Origin: Rana temporaria
Lineage: Eukaryota > Chordata > Amphibia > Anura > Ranidae
Assembly: GCF_905171775.1 (NCBI RefSeq)
Contig: NC_053490.1
Location: forward strand, 521,484,522 to 521,548,521
Reading direction: 5' to 3'
Length of the DNA stretch: 64,000 nucleotides
The position numbers and the translations under genes were made by a program. The stretch's first letter is position 1. Every line of letters starts with the position of its first letter. This document shows, one piece after another, positions 11,356 to 23,720 of this stretch. The notes beneath the pieces are model-generated. The model searched no databases. It had not been told where the DNA came from and saw only the letters and a program-made list of their open reading frames with translations.

Positions 11356-11893
11356 CAGGCCCGGATTTCCCACAAGGCCACCGAGGCCAGGCCTCGGGGC
11401 GGCAGGGCACAGAGGGGCGGCATCGTCATGGAGTCCCCCGACGGCCGGAACATACAGTTAAGGGCGGTAAGTTGCTTTCTAGCAGGGCTAAATGTAGTGT
11501 GGGCAAATCCGCTCGCTCGTTAACAAGTGATTGTGCTGCTGTCCGTCCTCCCCTCCCCCCCCCCCCCACATACCTCTTTCTGCTGGCTCTGTCTTCGGGA
11601 CTCCGTTCTCCCCCTAGCCGCCGAGTCCGTCTCCTGTCCCACCCCTGATGTACACAGTGAGAGGGGTGAGCTGTGCTCTTCCCATCTCAGCTGTGACAGG
11701 AGTTCTAGCACAGTGCTAGGACTCCTGTTTTGGAGGTGACAGGGTCAATAAAGAGAACCTGTCACCTCCAATTGCTATCACACAGGGAATTGTTTTCTCC
11801 TATGTGATAGCAATAAAGTTAGGTGAAAAAAAAATAAGAAATAATAATTCAATTAATAAAATAAAAAGTAATTAAAAAGTAAAGAATAAGAAA

Positions 11894-11960
<67 letters not shown>

Positions 11961-12150
11961 TATAAAAGAAAAGTATACACAAAAAAGTAAACGACAAGCT
12001 ACAAATAAAAAAAAAAAAAAGAAACAAAAAATATTTAAACTAACCGTGCCGCCCCTGCCATCCGGTTACCATTCTCCGTTGATTTGGGGGGGGGGGGGGG
12101 ACATTGCGGAACCTGGCCTTGGGGCGGCAGAGAGAGCAAATCCGGCCCTG
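11356..12150. mobile_element. hAT-type element with CAGGCCCGGATTT ends
   Basis: TGTATAGG at 11348-11355 and 12151-12158 (8 bp). Ends CAGGCCCGGATTT and AAATCCGGCCCTG. Interior has a (TA)n run at 11900-11955. It ends about 100 bp before CD247 exon 5. Confidence 0.88.
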
Positions 12151-12248
12151 TGTATAGGCACGTCGTTCAGAGTAGGATATGAATATCTTTCAAACACTTA
12201 GGGTAACATGTTACATTTGTGTGTAACTATCTCTCTTCTCTTCCACAG

Positions 12249-12281
12249 AAGCACAGGTCTCCGGATAATTCTATCTACCAG
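12249..12281 (+). CDS. CD247: CD247 exon 5, first half of ITAM2
   Basis: Seen: acceptor TCTTCTCTTCCACAG ends at 12248 and donor GTAAGT starts at 12282. The 33-nt, phase-0 exon encodes KHRSPDNSIYQ. Known: human zeta has a short basic segment followed by NPQEGLYNEL at this place; the frog exon keeps the basic start, a proline and the final tyrosine that opens ITAM2. The intron splits the ITAM directly after Tyr-Gln, and the next exon supplies Gly-Leu, so the motif is completed as YQGL. The acceptor is followed at once by AAG, a possible tandem NAGNAG site that would drop the Lys. The human gene also has a one-residue Gln variant at the start of its corresponding exon. The intron before it is about 10.9 kb and full of repeats. 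The family call is secure because the next exons match strongly. Confidence 0.85.
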
Positions 12282-12664
12282 GTAAGTGTTCTCTTCACAG
12301 ACCATGGTGCAGGTCAGTGACAGTCATGGTGGGCAGGAAGCCATCTTTTTATAGCTCTGTTACATACAGTGACTGCTCTGCATAATAATTGTTGGAGGAA
12401 ACCCCTCATGTGGTACTGAAGTCACTGCTAGTTAATTGAATATTGACTCAGTAATATGTAATGTGACAGGCGAGCCAAACACTTATGCTATTTGTCTTTG
12501 GATGTTCCTGCAAGAAAATCCTGTGAAGTCTTGTGGTCTGCCCAGCCATTCTTAACCAGGGTTTATAGGGGTTCCTGTGGCTGATTGACCTCCTATTTGA
12601 TGACGCCTTCATAGTTCCAGTGCCACTAGGAAGGTCTTTTTAGCTATATGTAAGGGGAGCATTC

Positions 12665-14310
12665 TCACCATCAATGTAGTGGGTACATTCCGTACACTGA
12701 CCACCAATGTAAGGAGTATTCTTCCCACTGATCACCAATGTAAGGGACATTCTTCCCACTGATCACCAATGTAAGGGACATTCTTCCCACTGATCACCAA
12801 TGTAAGGGACATTCTTCCCACTGACAACCAATGTAAGGAACATTCTTCTCACTGATCACCAATGTAAGGAACATTCTTCCCACTGATCACCAATGTAAGG
12901 AGTATTCTTCCCACTGATCACCAATGTAGGGAACATTCTTCTCACTGATCACCAATGTAAGGATCATTCTTCCCACTGATCACCAATGTAAGGGACATTC
13001 TTCCCACTGATCACCAATGTAAGGGACATTCTTCCCACTGATCACCAATGTAAGGAACATTCTTCCCACTGATCACCAATGTAAGGGACATTCTTCCCAC
13101 TGACAACCAATGTAAGGAACATTCTTCTCACTGATCACCAATGTAAGGAACATTCTTCCCACTGATCACCAATGTAAGGAGTATTCTTCCCACTGATCAC
13201 CAATGTAAGGAACATTCTTCCCACTGATCACCAATGTAAGGAACATTCTTCCCACTGATCACCAATGTAAGGAACATTCTTCCCACTGATCACCAATGTA
13301 AGGAACATTCTTCCCACTGATCACCAATGTAAGGGACATTCTTCCCACTGATCACCAATGTAAGGAACATTCTTCCCACTGATCACCAATGTAAGGGACA
13401 TTCTTCTCACTGATCACCAATGTAAGGAACATTCTTTCCACTGATCACCAATGTAAGGAACATTCTTCTCACTGATCACCAATGTAAGGGGCATTCATCC
13501 CACTGATCACCAATGTAAGGAACATTCTTCCCACTGATCACCAATGTAAAGAACATTCTTCTCACTGATCACCAATGTAAGGAGTATTGTTCCCACTGAT
13601 CACCAATGTAAGGAACATTCTTCCCACTGACAACCAATGTAAGGAACATTCTTCTCACTGATCACCAATGTAAGGAGTATTCTTCCCACTGATCACCAAT
13701 GTAAGGAACATTCTTCCCACTGATCACCAATGTAAGGAGCATTCTTCCCACTGATCACCAATGTAAGGGACATTCTTCCCACTGATCACCAATGTAAGGA
13801 ACATTCTTCTCACTGATCACCAATGTAAGGAGCATTCTTCCCACTGATCACCAATGTAAGGAGTATTCTTCCCACTGATCACCAATGTAAGGAACATTCT
13901 TCTCACTGATCACCAATGTAAGGAACATTCTCCTCACTGATCACCAATGTAAGGAACATTCTTCCCACTGATCACCAATGTAAGGAACATTCTTCCCACT
14001 GATCACCAATGTAAGGAGCATTCTTCTCACTGATCACCAATGTAAGGGACATTCTTCCCACTGATCACCAATGTAAGGAACATTCTTCTCACTGATCACC
14101 AATGTAAGGAACATTCTTCTCACTGATCACCAATGTAAGGAACATTCTTCTCACTGATCACCAATGTAAGGGACATTCTTCCCACTGATCACCAATGTAA
14201 GGAACATTCTTCCCACTGATCACCAATGTAAGGAACATTCTTCCCACTGATCACCAATGTAAGGAACATTCTTTCCACTGACCACCAACGTAAGAAGCGT
14301 ACTTTCCCCT
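12665..14310. repeat. 31-bp minisatellite, about 53 copies
   Basis: Unit GATCACCAATGTAAGGAACA plus TTCTTCCCACT. Units vary mainly at AAC/GAC/AGT before ATTCTT and at CCC/CTC. It starts 380 bp after CD247 exon 5. It grew inside a dispersed repeat that is present in short form at 62616-62845. Confidence 0.95.
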
Positions 14311-14580
14311 GACCTTAATTTTAAGGGTCCCTCTTCTTACTGGGCACCTGATGTATGATGATCACTTGATAGTTTACATTTTTTAGGGTTTTTATTCGAT
14401 ATGTGCACAGAGAGATCACACAAATACTTATAAGTATAACATAATGACTGATATAGATAAAGAAAATATGCCAAAAATACTTAACTAAAGATATAAGATA
14501 ACACGCATGCATGTTGCATGATGCAGCTCTGGATACGAGACTAAAGTCTTACCAGTTTTGGCTGTGGTATTATAGATCTT

Positions 14581-15325
14581 GGGCCGGATTCAGATACGAA
14601 CGCCTATCTTTATGCGCGGCGTAACATATCTCAGATACGTTACGCCGCTGTAACTTTGGGCGCAAGTTCTGTATTCAGAAAGAACTTGCGCCCTTATTTA
14701 CGGCGGCGTAACGTATGTGTTGCGGCGTAAGGCCGCGTAATTCAAATGGGGATGTTGGGGGCGTGTAGTATTTAAATTTATCTTGACCCCGCGTTTTTTA
14801 AGTTTTTTTTGAACGGCGCATGCGCCGTCCGTAAAATATCCCAGTGTGCATTGCGCCAAAGTACCCCGGCAAGGACGTATTGGAATCGGCGTGAACGTAA
14901 ATGACGTCCAGCTCTATTTGCGAACGACTTACGCAAACGACGTAAAATGTTCAAAATTTGACTCGGGAACGACGGCCATACTTAACATAGGATACGCCGC
15001 ACATACCCCTCATATAGCAGGGGTAACTTTACGCCGGAAAAAGCCGAACGCAAACGACGTAAAAAAAAAGCGTCGGGCGGTCGTTCGTTTCTAAATACTA
15101 ATTTGCATATTCCTTGCGTAAACAAACGGAAGCGCCACCTAGCGGCCAGCCAGAAAATGCAGCCTAAGATACGACGGTGTAAGACACTTACACCTGTCGG
15201 ATCTTAGGGATATCTATGCGTAACCTGATTCTCTGAATCAGGCGCATAGATACGACCGACCACACTCAGAGATACGACGGCGTATCAGGAGATACGCCGT
15301 CGTTTCTCTTTTCTGAATCCGGCCC
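14581..15325. mobile_element. GGCCAGATTCAC family, copy 2
   Basis: Starts GGGCCGGATTCAGATACG, ends TGAATCCGGCCC, flanked by CTT duplications. It lies between two blocks of the 31-bp minisatellite (12.7-14.3 and 15.6-15.9 kb). Confidence 0.75.
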
Positions 15326-15559
15326 CTTGACTGTAAGAAAATGCCCACCCTCAGGGCAGTATGACCTTTTAAGGAAAACGGCACATTCCTGATAGAGATG
15401 GTGCTGGCTTGTCTATATAGGTAGTTCACATTCCTATAGGATGAATCATTTATGGTAGCCAGAATAACCAGGATATTATAGGCTTTATTAGATATTTTTG
15501 AGACCAACATTAATAAGGAATTTGAAATATGCAATTTCCCCATCAACAATATTTCCAGT

Positions 15560-15870
15560 GACCATTAATGTATTTGTCCTTATTCCCACTGACCACCAAT
15601 GAAGGGGCATTCTTCCCACTGACCACCAATGTAAGGGTCCTTCTTCCCAGTGATCATCAATGTAAGGGTCCTTCTTCCCAGTGATTACCAATGTAAGGGG
15701 TACTTTTCCCATTGACTACCAATGTAAGGGGTACTTTTCCCATTGATAACCAATGTAAGGGGTACTTTTCACATTGATAACCAATGTAAGGGGTACTTTT
15801 CCCATTGACTACCAATGTAAGGGGTACTTTTCCCATTGATAACCAATGTAAGGGGTACTCTTCCTAGTGC
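15560..15870. repeat. Diverged 31-bp minisatellite, about 9 copies
   Basis: Units such as GATAACCAATGTAAGGGGTA plus CTTTTCCCATT. Same ancestor as the 12.7-14.3 kb array but a different consensus; separated from it by element copy 2 of the GGCCAGATTCAC family. Confidence 0.85.
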
Positions 15871-16022
15871 CACCGATGAATTGGTTTTAGCAGTGGTTTT
15901 CTGAGACCTATTTTTTTCCTTTTTTTGTGGGTTCCTCTGAAGGTAAAAAGATTAGCCCTTAAATACAAGGCAGTTTTGTCCAACACTAAAGCCTCTGCCA
16001 TCCACTATTAGGAAAATCGAAT

Positions 16023-16643
16023 TACCGTATTTATCGGCGTATAACACTCACCCTAACTTTAAGGCCCCGTACACACGAGAGGATTTATCCGCGGATACGG
16101 TCCACCTTCGAGGATTTGTGATTTTGATCCGATGGAGTGTACTCACCATCGGATCGAAATCCGCGCCGAAATCCCATTGCGATGACGTGTCGCGCCGTCG
16201 CCGCGATGATGACGCGGCGACGTGCGCGACGCTGTCATATAAGGAATTCCACGCATGTGTCGAATCATTACGACGCATGCGGGGGATTCATTCGGACGGA
16301 TTGATCCGGTGAGTCTGTACAGACCAGCGGATCAATCCGTTGGGATGGATTCAAGCGGATAGATTTGAAAGCATGTCATCAAATATTTATCTGCTGGAAA
16401 TCCATCCCAGGGGATAAAAATCCGTAGAAACAGATCCGCTGGATTGTACACACCAGGGGATCTATCCGCTGGAGCCGGTCCGCGGATCAATTCCAGCGGA
16501 TGGATCCTCTCGTGTGTACGGGGCCTAACAGGGAAGTTTCAGAAAAAAAAATGTCCACAGCCCCCTGTGTATAACACACAGGCACAGTTTACCCTCTATT
16601 TTCAGGGTAAAAAAGTGAGTGTTATACGCCAATAAATACAGTA
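16023..16643. mobile_element. TIR element TACCGTATTTATCGGCGTAT with nested MITE
   Basis: Outer ends are near-perfect inverses. A second element, 16063-16525, is nested inside with ends GGCCCCGTACACACGAG and CTCGTGTGTACGGGGCC and TAA on both sides. Confidence 0.75.
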
Positions 16644-16865
16644 TTCACAAATTAAACACCACAATACTCAACTGACTTGAACCATGCCAGTTATGAGACA
16701 AAAAGCTGCTTATGACCGAGAAACCATGAGTGCCTACTATACTTTGTTATTGTATCCTTTTAAAGAGGATGGGAGAAACAGAAGCTAAATATATGTACCT
16801 GTATCTGCAGAGCCAATTTGTGTCTTGGGGACTGAACTGAATATTTTTACATTGCCATTTTTCAG

Positions 16866-16916
16866 GGTCTTGAGAAAGAAAAGCTGAATGATCCATACAA
16901 CGCGATTGGAGTGAAG
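16866..16916 (+). CDS. CD247: CD247 exon 6, second half of ITAM2
   Basis: Seen: acceptor TTTTTCAG ends at 16865 and donor GTAAGA starts at 16917. The 51-nt, phase-0 exon encodes GLEKEKLNDPYNAIGVK. It aligns position by position with the human zeta segment running from the Glu-Leu of ITAM2 through YSEIGMK. With the preceding exon it forms a canonical ITAM: YQGL, eight residues, YNAI; the spacing matches the human second ITAM exactly. Known role: the doubly phosphorylated motif docks the tandem SH2 domains of ZAP70 on the cytoplasmic side of the T-cell receptor complex. It lies 4.6 kb after exon 5 and 26.6 kb before exon 7. FcR gamma (FCER1G), the sister gene, has only one ITAM, so a multi-ITAM gene points to CD247. 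Confidence 0.93.
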
Positions 16917-17394
16917 GTAAGATTTCCATTTCCCCCCCCCCCAAATAAATCATCAGTTTAAATCAACACAACATGTGCTCAAAGTCTTACAGTTCATTTA
17001 GGAAAGCAGCCACAGCTTTAGAGTAGAACAGTCTGTCCTCTGCCAGCATACTGAAGTGAAGGACCCCTGCTCTCTGTGTGGAAGCAGTTGTCTCTACGCA
17101 GAAGTCTGACTCAGCAGGGGGCATATCTTTGCAGAGAGACTTTCTATGTGCACTGGTGCCCCGAAGCAGAGAAACTCTCCAACGGGGCACGCGAGAAGAA
17201 AGCAGAAGCGTTGCTGAGGGACCCCAGAAGAGGAGGATTGGGGCCACTCTGTGCAAAACCACTTGCCACCCTCACCTGCCTCCAGATTCAGCATGTCTCT
17301 TTCCACCTCTTGCCACCGTCACCTGCCTCCAGATTCAGCGTGTCACTTGCCACCGTCACCTGCCACATGTTGCGGATTGTCACTTGCCACATGG

Positions 17395-19130
17395 GGAGCT
17401 GACAGAGAAGATGGGGGTCTGACAGAGAGGAGGGAGGTCTGGCAGAGAGGAGGGGGGGTCTGGCAGAGAGGAGGGGGGGTCTGGCAGAGAGGAGGGGGTC
17501 TGGCAGAGAGGGGGTTGGTCTGGCAGAGAGGGGGTTGGTCTGGCAGAGAGGGGGTTGGTCTGGCAGAGAGGAGGGGGGTCTGGCAGAGAGGAGCGGGGTC
17601 TGGCAGAGAGGAGGGGGGGGTCTGGCAGAGAGGGGGTTTGTCTGGCAGAGAGGGGGTTGGTCTGGCAGAGAGGGGGTTGGTCTGGCAGAGAGGAGGGGGG
17701 GTCTGGCAGAAAGGAGGGGGGGTCTGGCAGAAAGGAGGGGGGTCTGGCAGAGAGGAGGGGGGGTCTGGCAGAGAGGAGGGGGGGTCTGGCAGAGAGGAGG
17801 GGGGTCTGTCAGAGAGGAGGGGGGGTCTGGCAGAGAGGAGGGGGGTCTGGCAGAGAGGAGGGGGGGTCTGGCAGAGAGGAGGGGGGGTCTGGCAGAGAGG
17901 AGGGGGGGTCTGGCAGAGAGGGGGTTGGTCTGGCAGAGAGGAGGGGGGTCTGGCAGAGAGGAGGGGGGGTCTGGCAGAGAGGAGGGGGGGTCTGGCATAG
18001 AGGAGGGGGGGGTCTGGCATAGAGGAGGGGGGGTCTGGCGAGAGGAGGGGGGTCTGGCAGAGAGGAGGGGGGTCTGGCAGAGAGGAGGGGGGGTCTGGCA
18101 GAGAGGAGGGGGGGTCTGGCAGAGAGGAGGAGGGTCTGGCTTAGAGGAGGGGGAGTCTGGCAGAGAGGAGGGGGGGTCTGGCAGAGAGGGGGTGACTGGC
18201 AGAGAGGGGGTGACTGGCAGAGAGGAGGGGGGGTCTGGCAGAGAGGAGGGGGGTCTGGCAGAGAGGAGGGGGATCTGGCAGAGAGAAGAGGGGATCTGGC
18301 AGAGAGAAGGGGGGATCTGGCAGAGAGCAGGGGGGGGTCTGGCAGAGAGGAGGGGGGATCTGGCAGAGAGAAGGGGAGGTCTGGCAGAGAGCAGGGGGGG
18401 TTCTGGCAGAGAGGAGGGGGGTCTGGCAAAGAGGAGGGGGGGGTCTGGCAGAGAGGAGGGGGGGGGGTCTGGCAGAGAGGGGGTTGGTCTGGCAGAGAGG
18501 GGGTTGGTCTGGCAGAGAGGGGGTTGGTCTGGCAGAGAGGAGGGGGGGTCTGGCAGAGAGGAGGGGGGGGTCTGGCAGAGAGGAGGGGGGTCTGGCAGAG
18601 AGGAGGGGGGGTCTGGCAGAGAGGAGGGGGGGGTCTGGCAGAGAGGAGGGGGGTCTGGCTTAGAGGAGGGGGGGTCTGGCAGAGAGGGGGTTGGTCTGGC
18701 AGAGAGGAGGGGGGGTCTGGCAGAGAGGAGGGGGGGTCTGGCATAGAGGAGGGGGGGTCTGGCATAGAGGAGGGGGGGGTCTGGCGAGAGGAGGGGGGGT
18801 CTGGCGAGAGGAGGGGGGGCTGGCAGAGAGGAGGGGGGTCTGGCAGAGAGGAGGAGGGTCTGGCTTAGAGGAGGGGGAGTCTGGCAGAGAGGAGGGGGGG
18901 TCTGGCAGAGAGGGGGTGACTGGCAGAGAGGGGGTGACTGGCAGAGAGGAGGGGGGGTCTGGCAGAGAGGAGGGGGATCTAACAGAGAGAAGAGGGGATC
19001 TGGCAGAGAGAAGGGGGGATCTGGCAGAGAGCAGGGGGGGGGGTCTGGCAGAGAGGAGGGGGGATCTGGCAGAGAGAAGGAGAGGTCTGGCAGAGAGCAG
19101 GGGGGGGTTCTGGCAGAGAGGAGGGGGGTA
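17395..19130. repeat. G-rich minisatellite GGTCTGGCAGAGAGGAGGGG, about 1.7 kb
   Basis: Units of 20-24 bp vary in G-run length (4 to 9) and in markers GGGTTGG, CTTAGAGG, CATAGAGG and GTGACTGG. Marker order repeats at a distance of about 724 bp (for example GGCTTAGAGG at 18138 and 18862), showing a higher-order duplication. Strand bias makes G-quadruplex or triplex folding likely. The long frames on both strands are by-products. Confidence 0.93.
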
Positions 19131-19855
19131 AGATACACCCACAGCCTGCCTCTCCCCTGTGTCACATAGCTGCTGCCAAGTTAAGTTCTCTTTATCCCGC
19201 TTAACCAATGATTGGGGGGGCCGCTCAACAGCACCAACTACAGCTTCTTCCTGGTGTCATCTATCGCCCCCCACCGCCGTCGCACACCCTCATGGGGACG
19301 CTACCGCAACTTGCCAGTACTACATCCACCTAGATCGGAGCCGGCCCCGATGGGGCCCCATGAGCACTTGGGGCCCCCGGGCCGTGCCCAGGGGTGCCCG
19401 CTCAATAAGACGGCCCTGGCAGTCACTGCATCCCAGTAGATATGAACAGAGCTGCCTGCATGCAAATGCACCTGTGCATCCTGTGTGGGTGAAGACGACT
19501 CTTCTCACGGATGTACGGATAGGTGCATCTGTGTAAATTAGGTTTTAGTTGCATGGTCACAGCAACTCATTTACATCGGCAATGTGTTTTATAAATAGTG
19601 GCTAATTTTAGCATTGCTTTTCCCATTTGCCGTCTTACATGAATCTTGCCGTGTGTAATGTAAAACAGCAGATGGCGCACTGGAGACGGAATAGACACGC
19701 AGTATTTCTTTGTTTTGGTACTGGAAAGCCGAAGAGTTGTCTTATTTAGTAAATCCATGTATTCACATATCTTATTCCATCACATAACCCAAAAATTGGT
19801 GGCATATTCCTATATTGTATCATTGGGTCCCAAGCCCTATTCTATAGAAGACATT

Positions 19856-20567
19856 GGGCCGGATTCAAAGAGATTTGCGCATTTATTACGGAGGCGCAGG
19901 GCAACGATTTTGCCCTGCACCCCCGCAAATTTTTTGTGCTGCCCTCGATTCACGGAGCATAAGCTGGCAAAATGCCCGGCGCAAGAGCACGCAATTTAAA
20001 TGATCCCGTAGGGGGCGGGAATCATTTTAATCAGGCGCGTTCCCGCGCGGAGCGTAGAGCGCATGCTCCGTCGGGAAAGTTTCCCGACGTGCGTTGCGGC
20101 AAATGACGTCGCAAGGACCTCATTTGCTTCAAAGTGAACGTGAATGGCGTCCAGCGCCATTCACGATTCACTTACGCAAACTACGTAAAATTCTAATTTC
20201 GCGACGCGGGAACGACGGGTATACGTAACATGGGCTGCCCCTGCTAATAGCAGGGGCAGCCTTGCGCGAAAACCACCGTACGTAAACGACGTAAATTGCG
20301 TACGCAGGGCTCGCGCAACGTTGTGAATCTGTGTTAGTATGCAATTTGCATACTATACACTGAGCACAACGGGAACGCCACCTAGCGTCCACCGCAAGAA
20401 TGCAGCATAAGATATGCGGGCATAAGAGCCTTATGCCGCGCAGATCTTAGGCTGCAGTCGGCGTAACGAGGCTCCTGAATCAGGAGCACTCGTTACGCCG
20501 GGGCAAGTAAGCAATTGCGCTGTGTAACCTATGGTTACACAGGCGCAATTGCTTCTTGAATCCACCC
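19856..20567. mobile_element. GGCCAGATTCAC family, copy 3
   Basis: Starts GGGCCGGATTCAAAGAG and ends TTGAATCCACCCC. The interior has the same AT-poor blocks with TACG-rich words. Target duplication not clear. Confidence 0.65.
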
Positions 20568-20814
20568 CAGTGTTTCCAAACACTGCACTGATGATGGGGA
20601 AAAAAGCCTAAAACAGCTGTAAAGCAATAATCATCATATAAAGCAACAATCTGCATGTCTTGGCCCCAGGGACATCTTTAATGTTGATTGGACCCTGGGC
20701 AACAATCCCCCCCCCCCCATGCAATTTTGCTCTCCACCTGCCCTGAGACATACAATAAATATCAGCTAGACTTAAAATCAGTTTACTGTATCAGATCAGG
20801 CAGTGATTGTGATT

Positions 20815-21003
20815 GGTTGTCAGAGGTTACAGCATATCATTACCACTTACTGACTGGTTGCTAGAGGTTACAGCACACATTACGGCTCACTGATTAGTTT
20901 CTAGAGGTTACAGCACATGATTTCTTCTTGTTGATTGGTTGCTAGAGATTACTGTACAGTAATACTGCTCACTGATTGGTTGCTAGAGGTTACAGCACAT
21001 TAT
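20815..21003. repeat. Degenerate GATTGGTTGCTAGAGGTTACAGC tandem repeat
   Basis: Four to five diverged copies of a unit of about 48 bp with the core TTGCTAGAGGTTACAGCACA. Followed by an ATTTACATATGAATAC array to 21130. Confidence 0.75.
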
Positions 21004-21139
21004 CTCCTCACTGCAGAGGGGCATGATATACATATGAATGTCGCCTTTATTTACATATGAATACCACCGGCCTCAACTATTTACATATAAATACAGACAC
21101 TATTTACATATGAATGATGGTTATTTACATGTAAACACT

Positions 21140-21885
21140 GAGGGCCAGATCCACGAAGACTTACGACGGGTGCATCAGTAGATACGCCGTCGTAAGTCCG
21201 AATCCCCGCCGTCGCAACTTTAAGCGTATGCTCAAACTGAGATACGCTTAAATGTTGCTAAGATACGGCCGGCGTAAGTCTCCTACGCTGTCGTATCTTA
21301 ACTGCATATTTACGCTGGCCGCTACGGGCGTGTATGCTGATTTACGCTTAGAATATGTAAATCAGCTAGATACGCCTATTCACGAACGTACGCCCGGCCG
21401 TCGCAGTAAAGATACGCCGTTTACGTAAGGGGTTTTCAGGCATAAAGATAAACCACCAAAAACATGGCGCAGCCAATGTTAAGTATGGACGTCGGAACCG
21501 CGTAGAATTTTACAAATTTTACGTCGTTTGCGCAACTCGTCCGTGAATGGGGCTGGCCGTAATTTACGTTCACGTCGAAAGCATGACGATTTGCCGACGT
21601 CATTTGGAGCATGCGCACTGGGATACGTCCACAGACAGCGCATGCGTCGTTCGATCGAAAAAACGTCATTTACGTGGGGTCAAGCTTATTTTACATAAAA
21701 CACACCCCCCTGTTCATCATTTGAATTCTGCGCCCTTACGCCGGGAGATTTACGATACGCCGCCGTAACTTTAGAGGCAAGTGCTTTGTGAATACAGCAC
21801 TTGCCTCTCAAAGTAGCGGCGGCGTAGCGTAACTACGATACGCTACGCCCGCCTAAAATTACGATGCGATACGTGGATCTGGCCC
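21140..21885. mobile_element. GGCCAGATTCAC family, copy 4
   Basis: Starts GGGCCAGATCCACGAAGAC and ends ACGTGGATCTGGCCC. ACT follows directly; ACT also precedes, two bases off. About 745 bp. Confidence 0.75.
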
Positions 21886-22404
21886 ACTATCTGCAGGGGA
21901 GTCATCTTTACACAACAATAGGACAGAGCTGGGCAGCATTTGTAGTAGCACTTCACACTGAGATATCAGGACACAGCAAAGGACTAAAACTTCAAGGGAC
22001 AAGAGAATTTAAACTGGGATAGTTGGCAAGTATGAGGCAGCTGCTTTGGGCCCCACAACAATGAGAGGGCCCAGGGCAGCTGCTCCTTTTGCCCTACCTT
22101 AAAGACGGCCCTGCCTGGCCCACTGTCCTAAAATGAGGAATAATCCTTTTTGGGTTGGAATGAGACATGTGAATAGCTTCTGTTTTAAGAAGGGTTTAAT
22201 GCGCTACCTTACTTTTTTTAAATACACACAATATTTAGGAATTCCAGGAGAGATGTAGCTTTCCCCGAGCAAGTGGTAAACTGAAATAGAATTGTCTGGT
22301 AGCCACTACTACACTTTGTACGTCTTCCCTGTTTTGTTGCGTAAAGGAGTCATTTGCATAACCTCATCCACTTCCGCAGAGTATGAAATTTACACTAAAT
22401 TCTC

Positions 22405-23290
22405 AAAAGTATTGGGACGCCTGCCTTTACATGCACATGAACTTTAATGGCATCCCAGTCCGTTGGGTTCAACATTGAGTTGACCCACAGGGCAAAGCTT
22501 CAGTATCTTGCTAGTCGGCCCCGCTGGCTCTGGACCTAAACAATGCCTGCACCCAATTTAGAATGTTCAGGTATTGTGAGAGCCAGCGGGGCCGACTAGC
22601 AAGATATGGAAGCTTGTGGGCCAGTGGGTGATTCTTCCATCCACACAGTTCAGTGCAGATGGAGTAATCCGTTTCACTTTATCCATCTGACCATAGAAAA
22701 TTTGCAGATAATCTATAGGTGTATGGCCAGTCTTAGTCCCTTAGGGTTCAATATTGAGTTGGCCCACCCTTTGCAGCTATAACAGCTTCTGGGAAGGCCG
22801 TCCACAAGGTTTAGGAGGGTGTCTATGGGAATGTTTGACCATTCCAGATACGCATTTGTGAGGTCAGGCACTGATGTTGGACGAGAAGGCCTGGCTTGCA
22901 GTCTCCGCTCCAATTCATCCCAAAGGTGTTCTATTGGGTTGAGGTCAGGACTGCACAGGACTATCCTTGCTTTGTGCACTGGTGGCAGCCATGTTGGAAC
23001 AGGAAGGGGCCGTCCCCAAACTGTTCCCACAAAGTTGGGAGCATGAAATTGTCCAAAATGTCTTGGTATGCTGACGCCTTAAGAGTTCCCTTCACTGGAA
23101 CTAAGGGGCCAACCCCAACCCCTGAAAAACAACCCCCCACCATAACCCCCCCCCCCCCCCCCACGAAATAATTTGGACCAGTGCACATAGAAAGGTCCAT
23201 AAACACACGGATGAGCGAGTTTGGTGTGGAGGAACTTGGAGGAACTTCTATGTGTGTGTTTGTTTGCTTCTTTGGGATGTTGGGGTAGAG
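22405..23290 (-). pseudogene. Tc1-type transposon fragment, transposase C-terminal half
   Basis: On the - strand the sequence encodes, in broken frames, HPCVYGPFYVHW, GGVMVGGCFSGVG, ASAYQDILDNFMLPTLW and SPDLNPIEHLWDELERR (catalytic Glu region), then YSCKG. The terminal repeat AAGTATTGGGACGCCTGCC lies at 22406. A C-run at 23149-23161 breaks the frame. The N-terminal half is missing beyond 23340, where a MITE begins. A hairpin insert lies at 22504-22606. Confidence 0.88.
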
Positions 23291-23344
23291 ACTGAAAGAA
23301 AATGTTTTCCGAGGGTTCGATCAATATTAAAGATGACTCTAGAC

Positions 23345-23720
23345 ACGGTCAGAATTTCCGACAAGGAAAGTTGGATGTGAGCTTTTGGTCGGAAATTCCG
23401 ACCGTGTGTAGGCTCCATCTGACTTTTTCCGACAGCAAAAATTTGAGAGCTAGTTCTCACGGCTAGTTCTCACGGAAATTCCGATCGTCTGTATGCAATT
23501 CCGATGCACAAAAATCCACGCATGCCTGGAATCAAGCAGAATACCCCCCCTGCCTATTAAACTTAATTTTTCTCGGCTTGTCGTACGTCTTGTACGTCAC
23601 CGTGTTCTTGACGGTTGGAATTTTGTGTGATAGTGTGTAAGCAACACAAGTTTGAGCCAACATTCCATCAGAAAAAAATCCACGGTTTTCTTGATGGAAT
23701 TTCCGATCGTGTGTACGCAG
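23345..23720. mobile_element. MITE, ACACGGTCGGAATTTCCG family
   Basis: Starts ACACGGTCAGAATTTCCG and ends TTCCGATCGTGTGTACGC. Only partly symmetric. A related copy occurs at about 24650-24930. Confidence 0.55.

Noticed and set aside
12665..14310. Regular direct repeats resembling a CRISPR array
   Set aside because: There are no unique spacers; the 31-bp units are contiguous and the setting is a vertebrate intron.
17288..19165. A 625-codon open frame on the - strand and several + strand frames up to 403 codons
   Set aside because: They are entirely made of the 20-24-bp G-rich minisatellite; Pro/Leu/Ser or Gly/Arg/Glu periodic sequence with frames open in all phases is not a gene.
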